From contig NZ_SMMX01000002.1 in assembly GCF_004345005.1 (NCBI RefSeq), positions 248,001 through 312,000 on the forward strand: a stretch of 64,000 nucleotides of DNA, written 5' to 3'. Both the position numbers and the translations under genes were made by a program. The notes beneath the pieces were generated by a model. It saw only the letters and a list, made by a program, of their open reading frames with translations. It was not told the DNA's origin and ran no database searches. This DNA comes from Extibacter muris. GTDB lineage: Bacteria > Bacillota > Clostridia > Lachnospirales > Lachnospiraceae. This document shows, in pieces, positions 52,662 to 61,460 of this stretch (position 1 is the first letter of the stretch; the number at the start of each line of letters is the position of its first letter).

Positions 52662-53312
52662 CTAGATGCCACGCCCCCTGTCCTCTGCATTTTCAATATC
52701 AGGAAGCAGTTCAAAATAGAAATCCTGATATTCTTTTGCCAGTGCCTGATTGATAAGATTCTGTACAATCTTAAAGCGGGAGATGGATATCTCGTCCCGG
52801 TCAAACGTAATGTATACGCTGATCCATAGTTTTCTTCCCGTCCGTACGATATCATAGTACAGCCTGTCGTACCCGTACGCATCCAGAACCGGTGTGATAA
52901 TCTCTTTGATGCGGCAGACTGTCTCTTCCTCCGGTGGAAGCAGGAACAGGTCTCTGAGCCCTGTTATGACAGTACGGACAGGCACAGGCAGCATTATCTG
53001 TATATTGTTTACAATCAGGCCTACGGTTACCGAGGCCATGATAGTGCCCTTTACGGCCATGAACAGAGACTCTATCTGCATATAGCCGAACGGCCTCTAT
53101 TCGCTTGACGGCTTATAAAGCAGCGGTACGAGGAACAGAGAGAAGAATATCATAAGCAGTTCGACGCCGTCATAAAGCGCGTCAAGAAGAACCGCCTGTG
53201 AACTTGTGTACACAGCCATGATAAACTACAGTATGACAAAGACGGTTCCGCCGGCCAGTGAGATTTTCAAGGCTGATTTTTCATGTTTCTGCCTGTGCAG
53301 ATCAATGTTCAT
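52662..53312 (-). pseudogene. Broken cation diffusion facilitator gene with two in-frame TAG codons
   Basis: From an ATG at 53312 (overlapping the end of maf) one continuous frame of 216 codons runs to 52662, interrupted by TAG at codon 29 (53226-53228) and codon 72 (53097-53099). The readable parts match a CDF-type metal transporter: FIMAVYTSSQAVLLDALYDG (20 residues), VPLLYKPSSE-stop-RPFGYMQIESLF, and a cytoplasmic C-domain with IKEIITPVLDAYG and GRKLWISVYI. Family members have about 300 residues. Here the segment after NNIQIMLP passes straight to GLRDLFLLPPEEE, so the middle membrane helices appear deleted. Two stops plus a deletion indicate a pseudogene. Confidence 0.75.
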
Positions 53313-53883
53313 AGCACATACCCCTGTCTAGCTCGTGGTACAGACGTGCTATCGGCAGACCGACCACATTGTTATAGTCACCGCTGATACATTTTACATG
53401 GATGGCAAACGGTCCCTGGATGCCATAGGCTCCTGCTTTGTCTAAGGGATCCCCTGTCGCGATGTAGGACTGCAGATCCTGGCGGGAAACAGGATAGAAC
53501 GTCACATTCGTCTTTTCATAAAAGGTTCGGACATCCGGTGTCTTTACACTTCCCGTTACGAGGGACACCCCGGTATAAACCTGATGGGTACGGTCCGCCA
53601 GCAGGGAAAGCATGTCATAGGCCTCCAAAGCACCCGAAGGTTTTCCGAGTATCTCGCCATTGTATACGACAACCGTGTCTGCGCCGATTACAGTACACGG
53701 TTTTGCCGGCAGCGTCTTGAATATATGCAGCGCTTTCTGGCGGGCCAGGTTCATGACAATCTCCGGGGGATTGTCCCCGGCCATTATTTCTTCTATATCA
53801 GCCGGCATGACATCAAAGATAAATCCAGCCTGCGTTAATAATTCTTTTCTGCGTGGCGAAGCCGAAGCAAGGACGTATTTCAC
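53302..53883 (-). CDS. maf: Maf-family nucleoside triphosphate pyrophosphatase
   Basis: Maf proteins hydrolyse non-canonical or excess nucleotides such as dTTP and UTP, and are linked to septum formation. The 193-residue product has the N-terminal signature LASASPRRKELL, the catalytic region VIGADTVVVYNGEILGKP and QGPFAIHVKCISGDYNNVVG (20 residues). Length is normal. The adjacent broken CDF gene starts before its stop codon, which suggests they were once co-translated. Confidence 0.93.
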   Translation of the reverse strand: MKYVLASASPRRKELLTQAGFIFDVMPADIEEIMAGDNPPEIVMNLARQKALHIFKTLPAKPCTVIGADTVVVYNGEILGKPSGALEAYDMLSLLADRTHQVYTGVSLVTGSVKTPDVRTFYEKTNVTFYPVSRQDLQSYIATGDPLDKAGAYGIQGPFAIHVKCISGDYNNVVGLPIARLYHELDRGMCYEH

Positions 53884-54041
53884 AACGTGTTCCTCCTTTT
53901 TTAAAACAGTGTTTTCTGATGTGGCTTTACGATTTGCATTTATTATATCACAATACGGGTTTATTTTTTACCAGATTTGCTCTATAATGTAACTCGTGAT
54001 GACAATCTGAAAGAGAATAGAAATAATGGAGGAACGATACT

Positions 54042-54578
54042 ATGTACATCAGTGAGATTACGACGACGGCGCCGGCCGACGAGAGGATGCCGCTGGAACG
54101 CAAAATGTATGAGACGCTTGATAAATTGAAGATTCCGTATGAGCGTGTGGATAATGAACCGGCTGCGTCTATGGAAGAGTGTGCGGCTGTGGACAAGGCG
54201 ATTGGCACGGAGATCCGTAAGAATGTATTCTTATGCAACCAGAAGAAGACGACATTTTTCCTTCTTGTCATGCCGGCGGATAAAGCGTTCGACACGGCAT
54301 CATTCAGCAAGAAGCTCGGCGTGTCGCACATGTCGTTTGCACCGCCGGAAAAGATGATGGAACATCTGGGCACGACCCCGGGTTCCGCAAGTGTGGCAGG
54401 GCTTCTCAACGACGAGGATGACTATGTGCAGGTGATTGTGGATAAGGAAGTGGCGGAAAGCGAATGGTTCGGCTGCAACCCCGGCATCAACACGAGCCAT
54501 CTGAAGTTCAAGACAAAGGATCTGCTCACGAAATTCCTGCCGCACGTGCATCACAGGGCAAGAATCGTTGAGCTGTAG
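54042..54578 (+). CDS. YbaK/ProX-type prolyl-tRNA editing domain protein
   Basis: This stand-alone editing-domain protein is predicted to hydrolyse misacylated tRNA such as Ala-tRNA-Pro. The 178-residue product has IPYERVDNEPAASMEECAAV, the conserved Lys in IRKNVFLCNQKKTTFFLL, and LGTTPGSASVAGLLND. These match the ProX (PrdX) group. Many clostridial prolyl-tRNA synthetases lack the inserted editing domain and rely on such a protein. The proS gene is not in this window. Confidence 0.85.
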   Translation: MYISEITTTAPADERMPLERKMYETLDKLKIPYERVDNEPAASMEECAAVDKAIGTEIRKNVFLCNQKKTTFFLLVMPADKAFDTASFSKKLGVSHMSFAPPEKMMEHLGTTPGSASVAGLLNDEDDYVQVIVDKEVAESEWFGCNPGINTSHLKFKTKDLLTKFLPHVHHRARIVEL

Positions 54579-54620
54579 AGGTTGCGGGCCGACTATAATA
54601 TGGGTAAGGAACAGAAGAAT

Positions 54621-56327
54621 ATGAAGTCAGAATCAGATTTAAGACAGTTGCTATATAGTATAGACCACAAAGGATATCCGGCGTATAAAGGGACGAAAGG
54701 AATCTATCGTTTTGGAACGTATGAATTATCTATAGACCATGTCCAGGGGGATCCCTTTGCGGCCCCGTCCAGGCTGAGTGTCAGAGTGCATGGCCGTACG
54801 GCAGGATTTCCGGTGAGGCTGTATGATGAAAAGTACAAACGCATTGCACTGCAGGACTATGTGACCAGGCAGTTTGCGGCACAGACGGCCCGCTATACGT
54901 TTCAGGCCAAAGGCTCTGGAAAAAGTGGAATTATCTCGGTGACTTGCTGTGGCCAGGAAGTTCTGGAACGCACGGCCTGTACGATAGACGAGCAGTCCGG
55001 AGATGTTACCGTGCGTTTTGAGGTCGGCTTCCCGTCCAACGGACGGACCATCAATGCAAAAGAGCTGATTAAGATACTATATGATTATCTGCCGGATTGC
55101 GTGGAAAAATCAATGCTGTATGGGAATCTGAATGCCCGGACAGTAGAAAAGGTCATGGAACTCAGCGTTGACCGAGATTACATCCTTGGCGAACTGGACC
55201 GCCTCGGGCTTGCGGCGTTTATCGCGAACGGATCTATACTGCCAAGAGAGTCGGGCGTGTCACAGAAGCCGATGAAGGAAGCTGTCGCATTCGTCTCGCC
55301 GGAGCAGATGGAGGTCACGCTTGAGCTGCCTTTTAAAGGAACGCTTACCGGCATGGGAATCAAGAGAGGGATTACACTTATCGTAGGCGGAGGCTATCAC
55401 GGCAAGTCCACGCTCCTTAAGGCGCTGGAATCCGGGGTATATCCGCATATAGCCGGAGACGGCAGGGAGTATGTCGTGACGGACAGCTCTGCGGTAAAGC
55501 TCAGGGCAGAGGATGGAAGGAGCATCAGGCACACGGATATCTCTATGTTCATCAATGACCTGCCGAACGGGAAAGACACGAGAGCATTTTACACAGAAGA
55601 TGCCAGCGGCAGTACGTCCCAGGCGGCCAACGTGGTAGAGGGCCTGGAGGCAGGGGCAAAAGTATTCTTCATAGACGAAGATACGAGCGCCACGAACTTT
55701 ATGGTCCGGGACGAGCTGATGCAGCAGGTCATCCACCGCGATATGGAACCGATCACACCGTTTATAGAGAGGGTAAGAGACCTGTATGAGATGTATGGCA
55801 TCTCTACTGTCATCGTAGCGGGAAGTTCCGGGGCATATTTCCAGGTGGCGGATGACATTATCCAGATGGACCGGTATGTGCCAAAAGTGATTACGCAGGC
55901 GGCAAAAGAGGCAGCCGAAGAGTATCCGGAGCTGGAACTGCCGGCGGACAAGCCCAAGATGCCGGAATTCAGAAGAATTGCCAAAAATAATCCGGGACTG
56001 AAGCAGAAAGGGCGTATCAAGATAAAGACGTTTGGGAAAGACGGCGTACAGCTGAACCACGACACGATTGACCTGCGTTATGTGGAACAGCTGGCTGACG
56101 CAGAACAGCTCACCTGTCTCGGCTACATCGTAAAGCATATGGAAGAGCACATGATGGACGGAAAAATGACGATACGGCAGCTTGTAGAAAAGCTGACATC
56201 TGATTTGGATAAAATGGGATTTAAAGCAGTCTGCGGCGAATCTTACCTTCCGGGCAATCTGGCGCTGCCGAGAAAACAGGAAATCTACGCTTGCCTGAAC
56301 CGTTACAGACGGTTGGGGACACGTTAA
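54621..56327 (+). CDS. ABC-class ATPase (predicted, PF09818 type)
   Basis: This uncharacterised soluble ATPase has an ABC-like core. The roughly 568-residue protein has an N-terminal domain (YSIDHKGYPAYKGTKGIY), Walker A VGGGYHGKSTLLKAL near residue 265, a Walker B KVFFIDEDTSATNFM and a signature-like SGSTSQAANVVEGL before it. The biological role is unknown. The start could be ATG 54600, TTG 54582 or ATG 54621. I prefer the last because AAGGA lies ten bases before it. Its last four residues and stop codon are encoded inside the palindromic repeat at 56315. Confidence 0.85.
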   Translation: MKSESDLRQLLYSIDHKGYPAYKGTKGIYRFGTYELSIDHVQGDPFAAPSRLSVRVHGRTAGFPVRLYDEKYKRIALQDYVTRQFAAQTARYTFQAKGSGKSGIISVTCCGQEVLERTACTIDEQSGDVTVRFEVGFPSNGRTINAKELIKILYDYLPDCVEKSMLYGNLNARTVEKVMELSVDRDYILGELDRLGLAAFIANGSILPRESGVSQKPMKEAVAFVSPEQMEVTLELPFKGTLTGMGIKRGITLIVGGGYHGKSTLLKALESGVYPHIAGDGREYVVTDSSAVKLRAEDGRSIRHTDISMFINDLPNGKDTRAFYTEDASGSTSQAANVVEGLEAGAKVFFIDEDTSATNFMVRDELMQQVIHRDMEPITPFIERVRDLYEMYGISTVIVAGSSGAYFQVADDIIQMDRYVPKVITQAAKEAAEEYPELELPADKPKMPEFRRIAKNNPGLKQKGRIKIKTFGKDGVQLNHDTIDLRYVEQLADAEQLTCLGYIVKHMEEHMMDGKMTIRQLVEKLTSDLDKMGFKAVCGESYLPGNLALPRKQEIYACLNRYRRLGTR

Positions 56328-56390
56328 AACGAAATGGGGACGGAGGTTTTTTAAAAAACCTCCGTCCCCATTTCGTTTTAACGTGTCCCC
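56315..56390. repeat. Perfect 76-bp palindrome, GGGAC/GGGACGGAGG type
   Basis: The 38-bp halves (56315-56352 and 56353-56390) are exact reverse complements with no loop. The left half begins GGGGACACGTTAAAACG and ends GGGGACGGAGGTTTTTT. The TAA of the ATPase gene lies at 56325-56327, inside the left half. On the other side the minus-strand carboxypeptidase ends six bases away. It can act as a terminator in both directions. Confidence 0.92.
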
Positions 56391-56395
56391 GCTGC

Positions 56396-57667
56396 CTATA
56401 GCAGCAGATTGTTGAGGGCATCTTTCAATGCGCTCTGATAACTTACTTCATCAACGGTTTCTCCGGCGATGATATCCTTGCTGCCGATTTCTTTTCCTGC
56501 CAGATAGTATTTCATTTCTCCAATCTTAGTCCCTTTTTTAATCGGAGCCTTCAAATTCTTTTTCAATACTTTTTTCTTTTCAATGCTGTTCAGGTCGGCT
56601 CCGGTCGTGTCTATGTAGGCAAAAGGTTCTGTCTGTTCTGCCTTGATTGTCTTTTTTACTCCTCTGGTGAGTGCGACAGGCTTGATGGAGGCTGTTTTTT
56701 CTTCTTCGTATTTGTTGCACTTTCCGAATCCATAGTTCAGCAGCGTGGTGGCGTCGTTGAAGCGGGCTTTATGGTCGGGCGCAGCCATTATGACAGCAAT
56801 CAATTCCATGCCGTTTTTTTCTGCTGTGGCTGAGACGCAGTATTTGGCTTTGTCTGTGGAACCTGTCTTCAGGCCTGTCGCGTATTCATACTGGCGTACC
56901 AGCTTGTTTGTGTTCGTCAGCCCGAATTCGGTAGTCCCCTTTTTGGTCGTATGTGTTATGTCTTCCATCCATATCATGGAATAGTCCCGGATCTGCGGGT
57001 ATGTAGTGATTAATTCACGGGACATCAGCGCGATATCCCTGGCTGTCGTGAGATGTCCGTCTGTATCCAGGCCATTGCAGTTCACGAAATGTGTATTGTC
57101 CATGCCAAGCCCTTTGGCGCGTTCATTCATATTTTTCACAAATTCTTCTTCGTTCCCGCATATGTATTCCGCCATCGCAACGCAGGCGTCGTTGGCCGAG
57201 GCCACTGCAATACATTTGATCATCGTATCTACGGTCTGGGTCTCGCCAGGCTCCAGGAATACCTGTGAGCCGCCCATAGAAGCGGCAAATTCCGAGGTGG
57301 ATACAGAATCTTCGAGCTTGATCTTCCCGTCCTTCAGAGCGTCAAATATGAGCAGCAGCGTCATGATCTTCGTCACGCTGGCAGGCGGGCGCTGCTCATC
57401 GGCTTCTTTCTCGTAGATTACCTGTCCGGTTGAGGCTTCCATCAGGATGGCTGACGGAGCGGAGACGTCTAGTCCGGTCGCAGCGTCCTGTCCGGCACCG
57501 GAATCCGATTCGGTGTCCGTGCTTTCATCCGTGCCGGCATCGCTGTTTTGTTCCTGGCTCTGCCCGGTGTCCTCTTCATAGAGGAGAATGTTGTCCGGCG
57601 GCGCGGCAAGAGCGACAGACTGGGTACATAAAAATACGCATATTAGTAGAGCAAAGAATCGCTTCAT
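56396..57667 (-). CDS. dacF: D-alanyl-D-alanine carboxypeptidase (penicillin-binding protein, DacF type)
   Basis: This S11 peptidase removes the terminal D-Ala from peptidoglycan stem peptides. The signal peptide MKRFFALLICVFLCTQSVALA is followed by an acidic, Ser/Asp-rich linker (25-65). The catalytic motifs are SVTKIM (SxxK), SAN in VASANDACVAMAEY, and KTG in GLKTGSTD. A C-terminal beta-rich domain and amphipathic end are typical. ATG 57667, with GGAGAG six bases before it, gives 423 residues. Palindromic repeats flank the gene on both sides. A second, different S11 enzyme lies at 62891. Confidence 0.92.
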   Translation of the reverse strand: MKRFFALLICVFLCTQSVALAAPPDNILLYEEDTGQSQEQNSDAGTDESTDTESDSGAGQDAATGLDVSAPSAILMEASTGQVIYEKEADEQRPPASVTKIMTLLLIFDALKDGKIKLEDSVSTSEFAASMGGSQVFLEPGETQTVDTMIKCIAVASANDACVAMAEYICGNEEEFVKNMNERAKGLGMDNTHFVNCNGLDTDGHLTTARDIALMSRELITTYPQIRDYSMIWMEDITHTTKKGTTEFGLTNTNKLVRQYEYATGLKTGSTDKAKYCVSATAEKNGMELIAVIMAAPDHKARFNDATTLLNYGFGKCNKYEEEKTASIKPVALTRGVKKTIKAEQTEPFAYIDTTGADLNSIEKKKVLKKNLKAPIKKGTKIGEMKYYLAGKEIGSKDIIAGETVDEVSYQSALKDALNNLLL

Positions 57668-57731
57668 TGGCAACTCTCCATATAGATTCTATTATTACCA
57701 GTGTAGTGGAAAAGGAGGGAAAATATAACCT

Positions 57732-57810
57732 GGGACAGGGTAAAAATAAAAAGGGACACGTTAAAATGAATTGGGGACGGAGGTTTTTTAAAAAACCTCC
57801 GTCCCCAATT
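57732..57810. repeat. Palindromic repeat, GGGACGGAGG type, partly one-armed
   Basis: A perfect 42-bp palindrome at 57769-57810 (AATTGGGGACGGAGGTTTTTT and its complement) is extended on the left by GGGACACGTTAAAATG and, before that, GGGACAGGGTAAAA. The right side lacks matching modules. The left extension repeats the arm of the 56315 element with two changes, so the two are homologous copies, one worn or truncated. Confidence 0.88.
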
Positions 57811-57822
57811 ACTTTAAGAAAA

Positions 57823-59610
57823 TTAAATTGCTCTTGTGTATTCTTTCAGCCATTCTTTTTCGTCTTCATCCAGATGTGGGGAGACGATGTCGTATACTTT
57901 GGCGTGGTATGCGTTCAGCTGGTCTTTGTCTGCCTGTGACAGCAGTTCCGGCTTGATGGCGTCCAGATCTATCGGCACATAGGTGATAGGTTCAAAATAC
58001 AGGAACTGTCCGTAGTCTGTGCAGTCCCCTTTTCTTACGACCATCTCGTTCTCCGTGCGGATGCCGTGGGAACCTTCGATATACAGTCCGGGCTCATTCG
58101 TGATTACCATGCCTGGTTCCAGCGGATGCTTTTCTTTCTCCCGGATAGCACAGCGGAAGCCGGTAGGGGCTTCATGGATGTTCATCAGATATCCCACGCC
58201 GTGGCCGGTTCCATGATTGAAGTTCTGGCCCCGTTCCCAGAGCGGCTGCCTTGCGAGCACATCCAGGTTATAGCCCGTAGTACCATAGAGGAACACTGCT
58301 GCAGCCAGATGCAGGTTGCACTTGAGGACTGCCGTAAAGTCCTCCTTCATGTTATCCGGAATATTGCCAAGGGCAAAGGTTCTAGTGATGTCGGTGGAAC
58401 CTTCGTAATATCCACCGCCCGTGTCCGTCAGGAAAAGAGAACCTTCCTTCAGCGATACGTTCGTCTCCGGCGTCGATGTATAGTGTACGATGGCCCCGTG
58501 TTCGCCGAATCCGCAGATTGGCTCAAAGCTCTGCCACAGGTAGCCTTCCTGCTCTTTTCGGAACTCTTCCAGCTTATCTGCCGCGCTGAGCTCGGTAATC
58601 TCGATCTTGCCGACCTGTTTCTTCAGCCAGTACATGAACTTTGTGACAGCCACGCCATCTTTTACGTGTGCCTTGACAATATTCTGAAGTTCCGTATCAT
58701 TTTTCATGGCTTTCATAAGAATCGTCGGGTTGATCTGCTCCACAACCTTAGTGCCCTTTGGAAGGTTGTTATACAAAGCATAGTTTAACCTGGAAGGGTC
58801 TACAAGCACGGTATCGCTCTCTTTAAACGACTTCACATCCTCATATACCGCATTGTAAGGATGGATGGAAATATTGTCTGCCGCCAGCTTTGCCTTCATT
58901 TCTTCCGTCAGCTTTCTCTCATCGATATAAAGCTTCATGTCCTCCATAGTGATGACAGCGTAGGAGAGAAGAAGTGGAAAATATTCGATATCATTGCCGC
59001 GCAGATTCGTCGTCCAGCACACGTCATCCAGTGCCCCGATAACGTGGATGTCAGCCCCCGCGGATTTCATGGCTTCGCGGATGCGGGCGAGCTTGGACGC
59101 GGTAGAGGCTCCCGTATAAGCTTCCTCGAGCGCGAATGCAGGCTCTTCTGAAAGCGGCGGACGGTCGTCCCATATCCTGTCGATCAGATCCTCGGAATAA
59201 TCGATCTTTCCGTTCTTAGGAGCGACGGCGGCTTCAAGAGCCTGTCCTTCTCCCATGGCAACGACACGGCCGTCAAATCCCAAAGTCCCATATTCAGGCA
59301 GTGCTTCTGTAATAAATTCTTCTACAGAAGGAACGCCGGGATTCCCCATCTTGAACAGCCTGACGCCGCTTTTGTCCAGCTGCTTTTCAGCCTGGATGAA
59401 GTATCTGCCGTCGGTCCACAGGCCTGCCTCGGTCGGCGTGATTACAGCCGTCCCGGCGGAACCTGTAAAGCCTGTGATAAATGCTCTCGCCTTGAAATGT
59501 TCCCCAACATATTCGCTCTGATGGCAATCGTCCGTCGGCACCATGTAGATGTCGAAGCCTTTTTCTGCCATCAGTGCACGCAGAGCAGTGAGCCTTTCTC
59601 GTATATTCAT
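57823..59610 (-). CDS. Xaa-Pro aminopeptidase, M24B family (three-domain form)
   Basis: This metallopeptidase cleaves N-terminal residues ahead of proline. The 595-residue length and two N-terminal creatinase-like domains (1-300) match the long APP1 form. The C-terminal pita-bread domain has the metal ligands in LTDTGGGYYEGSTDITRTF (both Asp), HGTGHGVGYLMNIHE (His) and the two Glu residues of EPGLYIEGSHGIRTENEMVV (20 residues). There is no signal peptide, so it is cytoplasmic. It helps use Pro-containing peptides. Confidence 0.93.
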   Translation of the reverse strand: MNIRERLTALRALMAEKGFDIYMVPTDDCHQSEYVGEHFKARAFITGFTGSAGTAVITPTEAGLWTDGRYFIQAEKQLDKSGVRLFKMGNPGVPSVEEFITEALPEYGTLGFDGRVVAMGEGQALEAAVAPKNGKIDYSEDLIDRIWDDRPPLSEEPAFALEEAYTGASTASKLARIREAMKSAGADIHVIGALDDVCWTTNLRGNDIEYFPLLLSYAVITMEDMKLYIDERKLTEEMKAKLAADNISIHPYNAVYEDVKSFKESDTVLVDPSRLNYALYNNLPKGTKVVEQINPTILMKAMKNDTELQNIVKAHVKDGVAVTKFMYWLKKQVGKIEITELSAADKLEEFRKEQEGYLWQSFEPICGFGEHGAIVHYTSTPETNVSLKEGSLFLTDTGGGYYEGSTDITRTFALGNIPDNMKEDFTAVLKCNLHLAAAVFLYGTTGYNLDVLARQPLWERGQNFNHGTGHGVGYLMNIHEAPTGFRCAIREKEKHPLEPGMVITNEPGLYIEGSHGIRTENEMVVRKGDCTDYGQFLYFEPITYVPIDLDAIKPELLSQADKDQLNAYHAKVYDIVSPHLDEDEKEWLKEYTRAI

Positions 59611-59666
59611 GTTAAAACCTCCCTTTTGTTATAAATGTCTCTAATATAGAATTCTAACATATATGT

Positions 59667-59695
59667 TTGCAAATTCAAAGGAATAATTATATAAT
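59667..59695 (+). promoter_or_regulatory. Sigma-A promoter for the HAD / phosphoesterase pair
   Basis: TTGCAA (59667-59672) and TATAAT (59690-59695) are 17 bases apart, 25 bases before the HAD gene start, which has AAAGGAG upstream. Confidence 0.75.
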
Positions 59696-59720
59696 TATCA
59701 CGATATAAAAGGAGCAGATT

Positions 59721-60527
59721 ATGTTAAAAGATAAAAAATATTTTTTGTTTGACATAGACGGAACACTCGCTGTAGATGACGTGCTGTTTGACGGGAGCAG
59801 GAAGCTCATCGACTATATTTCATCCATCGGCGGCCGTTCCTTCTACATTACGAACAATTCTACAAAAAGCAGAAAAGATTATATGGCTGGCTTTCAGCGG
59901 TGGGACATCCTGACGGAGGAAGACCAGTTCATCACGGCATCATATGCCACCTGCCGTTACCTGAAGGAACATTACTCCGGAAAGAAGCTCTTTGTCATGG
60001 GCACCCCCTCCTTTATAGAAGAAGTAAAGGGCTGTGGGTTTGCCGTAACAGAGCAGGCAGAGGAAGACGTGGCATGTGTAGTGGTCGGATTTGACAGGAC
60101 GCTTAGATATGAAAAGGTGGAAGAGGCCTGCAAGCTGCTGTTCCGGCCCGAAGTGGATTATATCGGCACGAATCCTGATTACCGGTGCCCTGCGTCCTTC
60201 GGGTTCGTCCCGGACTGCGGGGGAATCTGTGAGATGCTCAATGTGACGGTGGACAGAAAGCCATATTACGCCGGAAAACCAAACAAAGAGATCGTGGCCA
60301 TGTGCATGGAACAGGTGGGCGCTGAGCCTGAGGAGGTGCTTGTCGTAGGGGACAGGCTGTACACCGACATCGCGTGCGGCATCCGGGCAGGGGTAGAGAC
60401 CGCTCTCGTGCTCACAGGTGAAGCACGGGAAAAAGATCTTGACGGCACAGAATTCAGACCGGATTATGTATACAGGGATATCCGGCAGCTATATGAAGAC
60501 TTCATCGGGCAAAGGAGAACGACATAA
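59721..60527 (+). CDS. HAD-IIA family phosphatase (NagD/AraL-like)
   Basis: This HAD-superfamily sugar- or nucleotide-phosphate phosphatase has catalytic Asp residues in FLFDIDGTLAVDD (motif I), TNNST (motif II), the Lys in GKPNKEIVAMC (motif III) and VVGDRLYTDIACGIRAG (motif IV). The inserted C2 cap (about 85-190) is typical of class IIA. The 268-residue length is normal. The real substrate is unknown. The next gene begins immediately after its stop. Confidence 0.9.
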   Translation: MLKDKKYFLFDIDGTLAVDDVLFDGSRKLIDYISSIGGRSFYITNNSTKSRKDYMAGFQRWDILTEEDQFITASYATCRYLKEHYSGKKLFVMGTPSFIEEVKGCGFAVTEQAEEDVACVVVGFDRTLRYEKVEEACKLLFRPEVDYIGTNPDYRCPASFGFVPDCGGICEMLNVTVDRKPYYAGKPNKEIVAMCMEQVGAEPEEVLVVGDRLYTDIACGIRAGVETALVLTGEAREKDLDGTEFRPDYVYRDIRQLYEDFIGQRRTT

Positions 60528-61430
60528 GTGACTGCCATTCTAATTACAGGAATCGTTATATTGCTGGGTATCCTGCTGGAAATCTGGCGGGAAACGCATA
60601 CGTTCAAAATGACAAGGTATCCTATGGTACCGAAGGTGCTCAGCGGCATGCCGAATGCTCTCAAAGTGATATTCCTGAGCGATATGCACAACAAGACGTA
60701 CGGACCGGGCAACAGCAGACTTCTGGACGCGGTGCGCGCTGAGCATCCGGATCTGATACTCATAGGAGGCGACATGCTGGTCGGCAAAAAAGGGCACGGC
60801 TTGTGCCCGGCGCTCCAATTCATAACACGGCTTGCCGATATCTGTCCCGTATACTATGCCGACGGCAACCATGAACAGCGTGTAAAGGAGAGCCCCGGGG
60901 AATATGGCATGGATATGGACGCATATGTAAAAGACCTCCGAAGAGCGGGAGTGCATTTCCTCGAAAATGAATGCGTCTGCATGGAGAAGGAGGGCATACC
61001 AATCCGCATCTATGGCCTCTCTCTGCCAAATCGCTGCTATGGGCGATTCAAAAGGGCAGCGCTTCGGGCGGAAGACATCACAAACATGATCGGGAGGCGT
61101 AAAGAGGGATGCTATAATATACTGCTTGCACATAATCCCTGCTACGCCGATGTATACAAAGCATGGGGAGCAGACCTCATACTGTCAGGACACTATCACG
61201 GAGGCATCGTACGCATTCCCGGTCTGGGAGGAATCATCGCCCCCGGCTTTTTTCTCTTTCCGAAGCACTCGGGCGGGAAATATGTGGAAGGGGATGCAAC
61301 GATCATAGTGAGCAAAGGGATTGGCAGCCATACGCTGCCGGTCAGGCTTTTTGATCCTGCTGAGGCAGTCGTCCTGGAATTTCACAAAGAAAACTTGTGT
61401 AAACGTCCCCCAGACGGTATAATAAATTAG
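60528..61430 (+). CDS. Metallophosphoesterase with N-terminal membrane anchor
   Basis: This calcineurin-like phosphoesterase is second of its kind in the window. An N-terminal helix (AILITGIVILLGILLEIW) anchors it. The metal motifs are FLSDMHNKTYG, LILIGGDMLVGK, YADGNHEQR, LLAHNP and LSGHYHGGIVRIPG. The 300-residue product starts at GTG, directly after the HAD stop codon, so the two are co-translated. The substrate is unknown. A possible scpA promoter lies in its last codons. Confidence 0.88.
   Translation: MTAILITGIVILLGILLEIWRETHTFKMTRYPMVPKVLSGMPNALKVIFLSDMHNKTYGPGNSRLLDAVRAEHPDLILIGGDMLVGKKGHGLCPALQFITRLADICPVYYADGNHEQRVKESPGEYGMDMDAYVKDLRRAGVHFLENECVCMEKEGIPIRIYGLSLPNRCYGRFKRAALRAEDITNMIGRRKEGCYNILLAHNPCYADVYKAWGADLILSGHYHGGIVRIPGLGGIIAPGFFLFPKHSGGKYVEGDATIIVSKGIGSHTLPVRLFDPAEAVVLEFHKENLCKRPPDGIIN
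61395..61423 (+). promoter_or_regulatory. Sigma-A promoter for scpAB, inside the end of the phosphoesterase gene
   Basis: TTGTGT (61395-61400) and TATAAT (61418-61423) are 17 bases apart. The scpA ATG follows about 38 bases later, behind AAAGGAG. Confidence 0.6.
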
Positions 61431-61460
61431 TTGTGACAGAATAAGACAAAAGGAGTATAT

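Noticed and set aside
52662-53312. Amber recoding or pyrrolysine use to explain the two TAG codons
   Set aside because: TAG ends several intact genes in the window, no pyl genes are seen, and the gene also appears to have an internal deletion.
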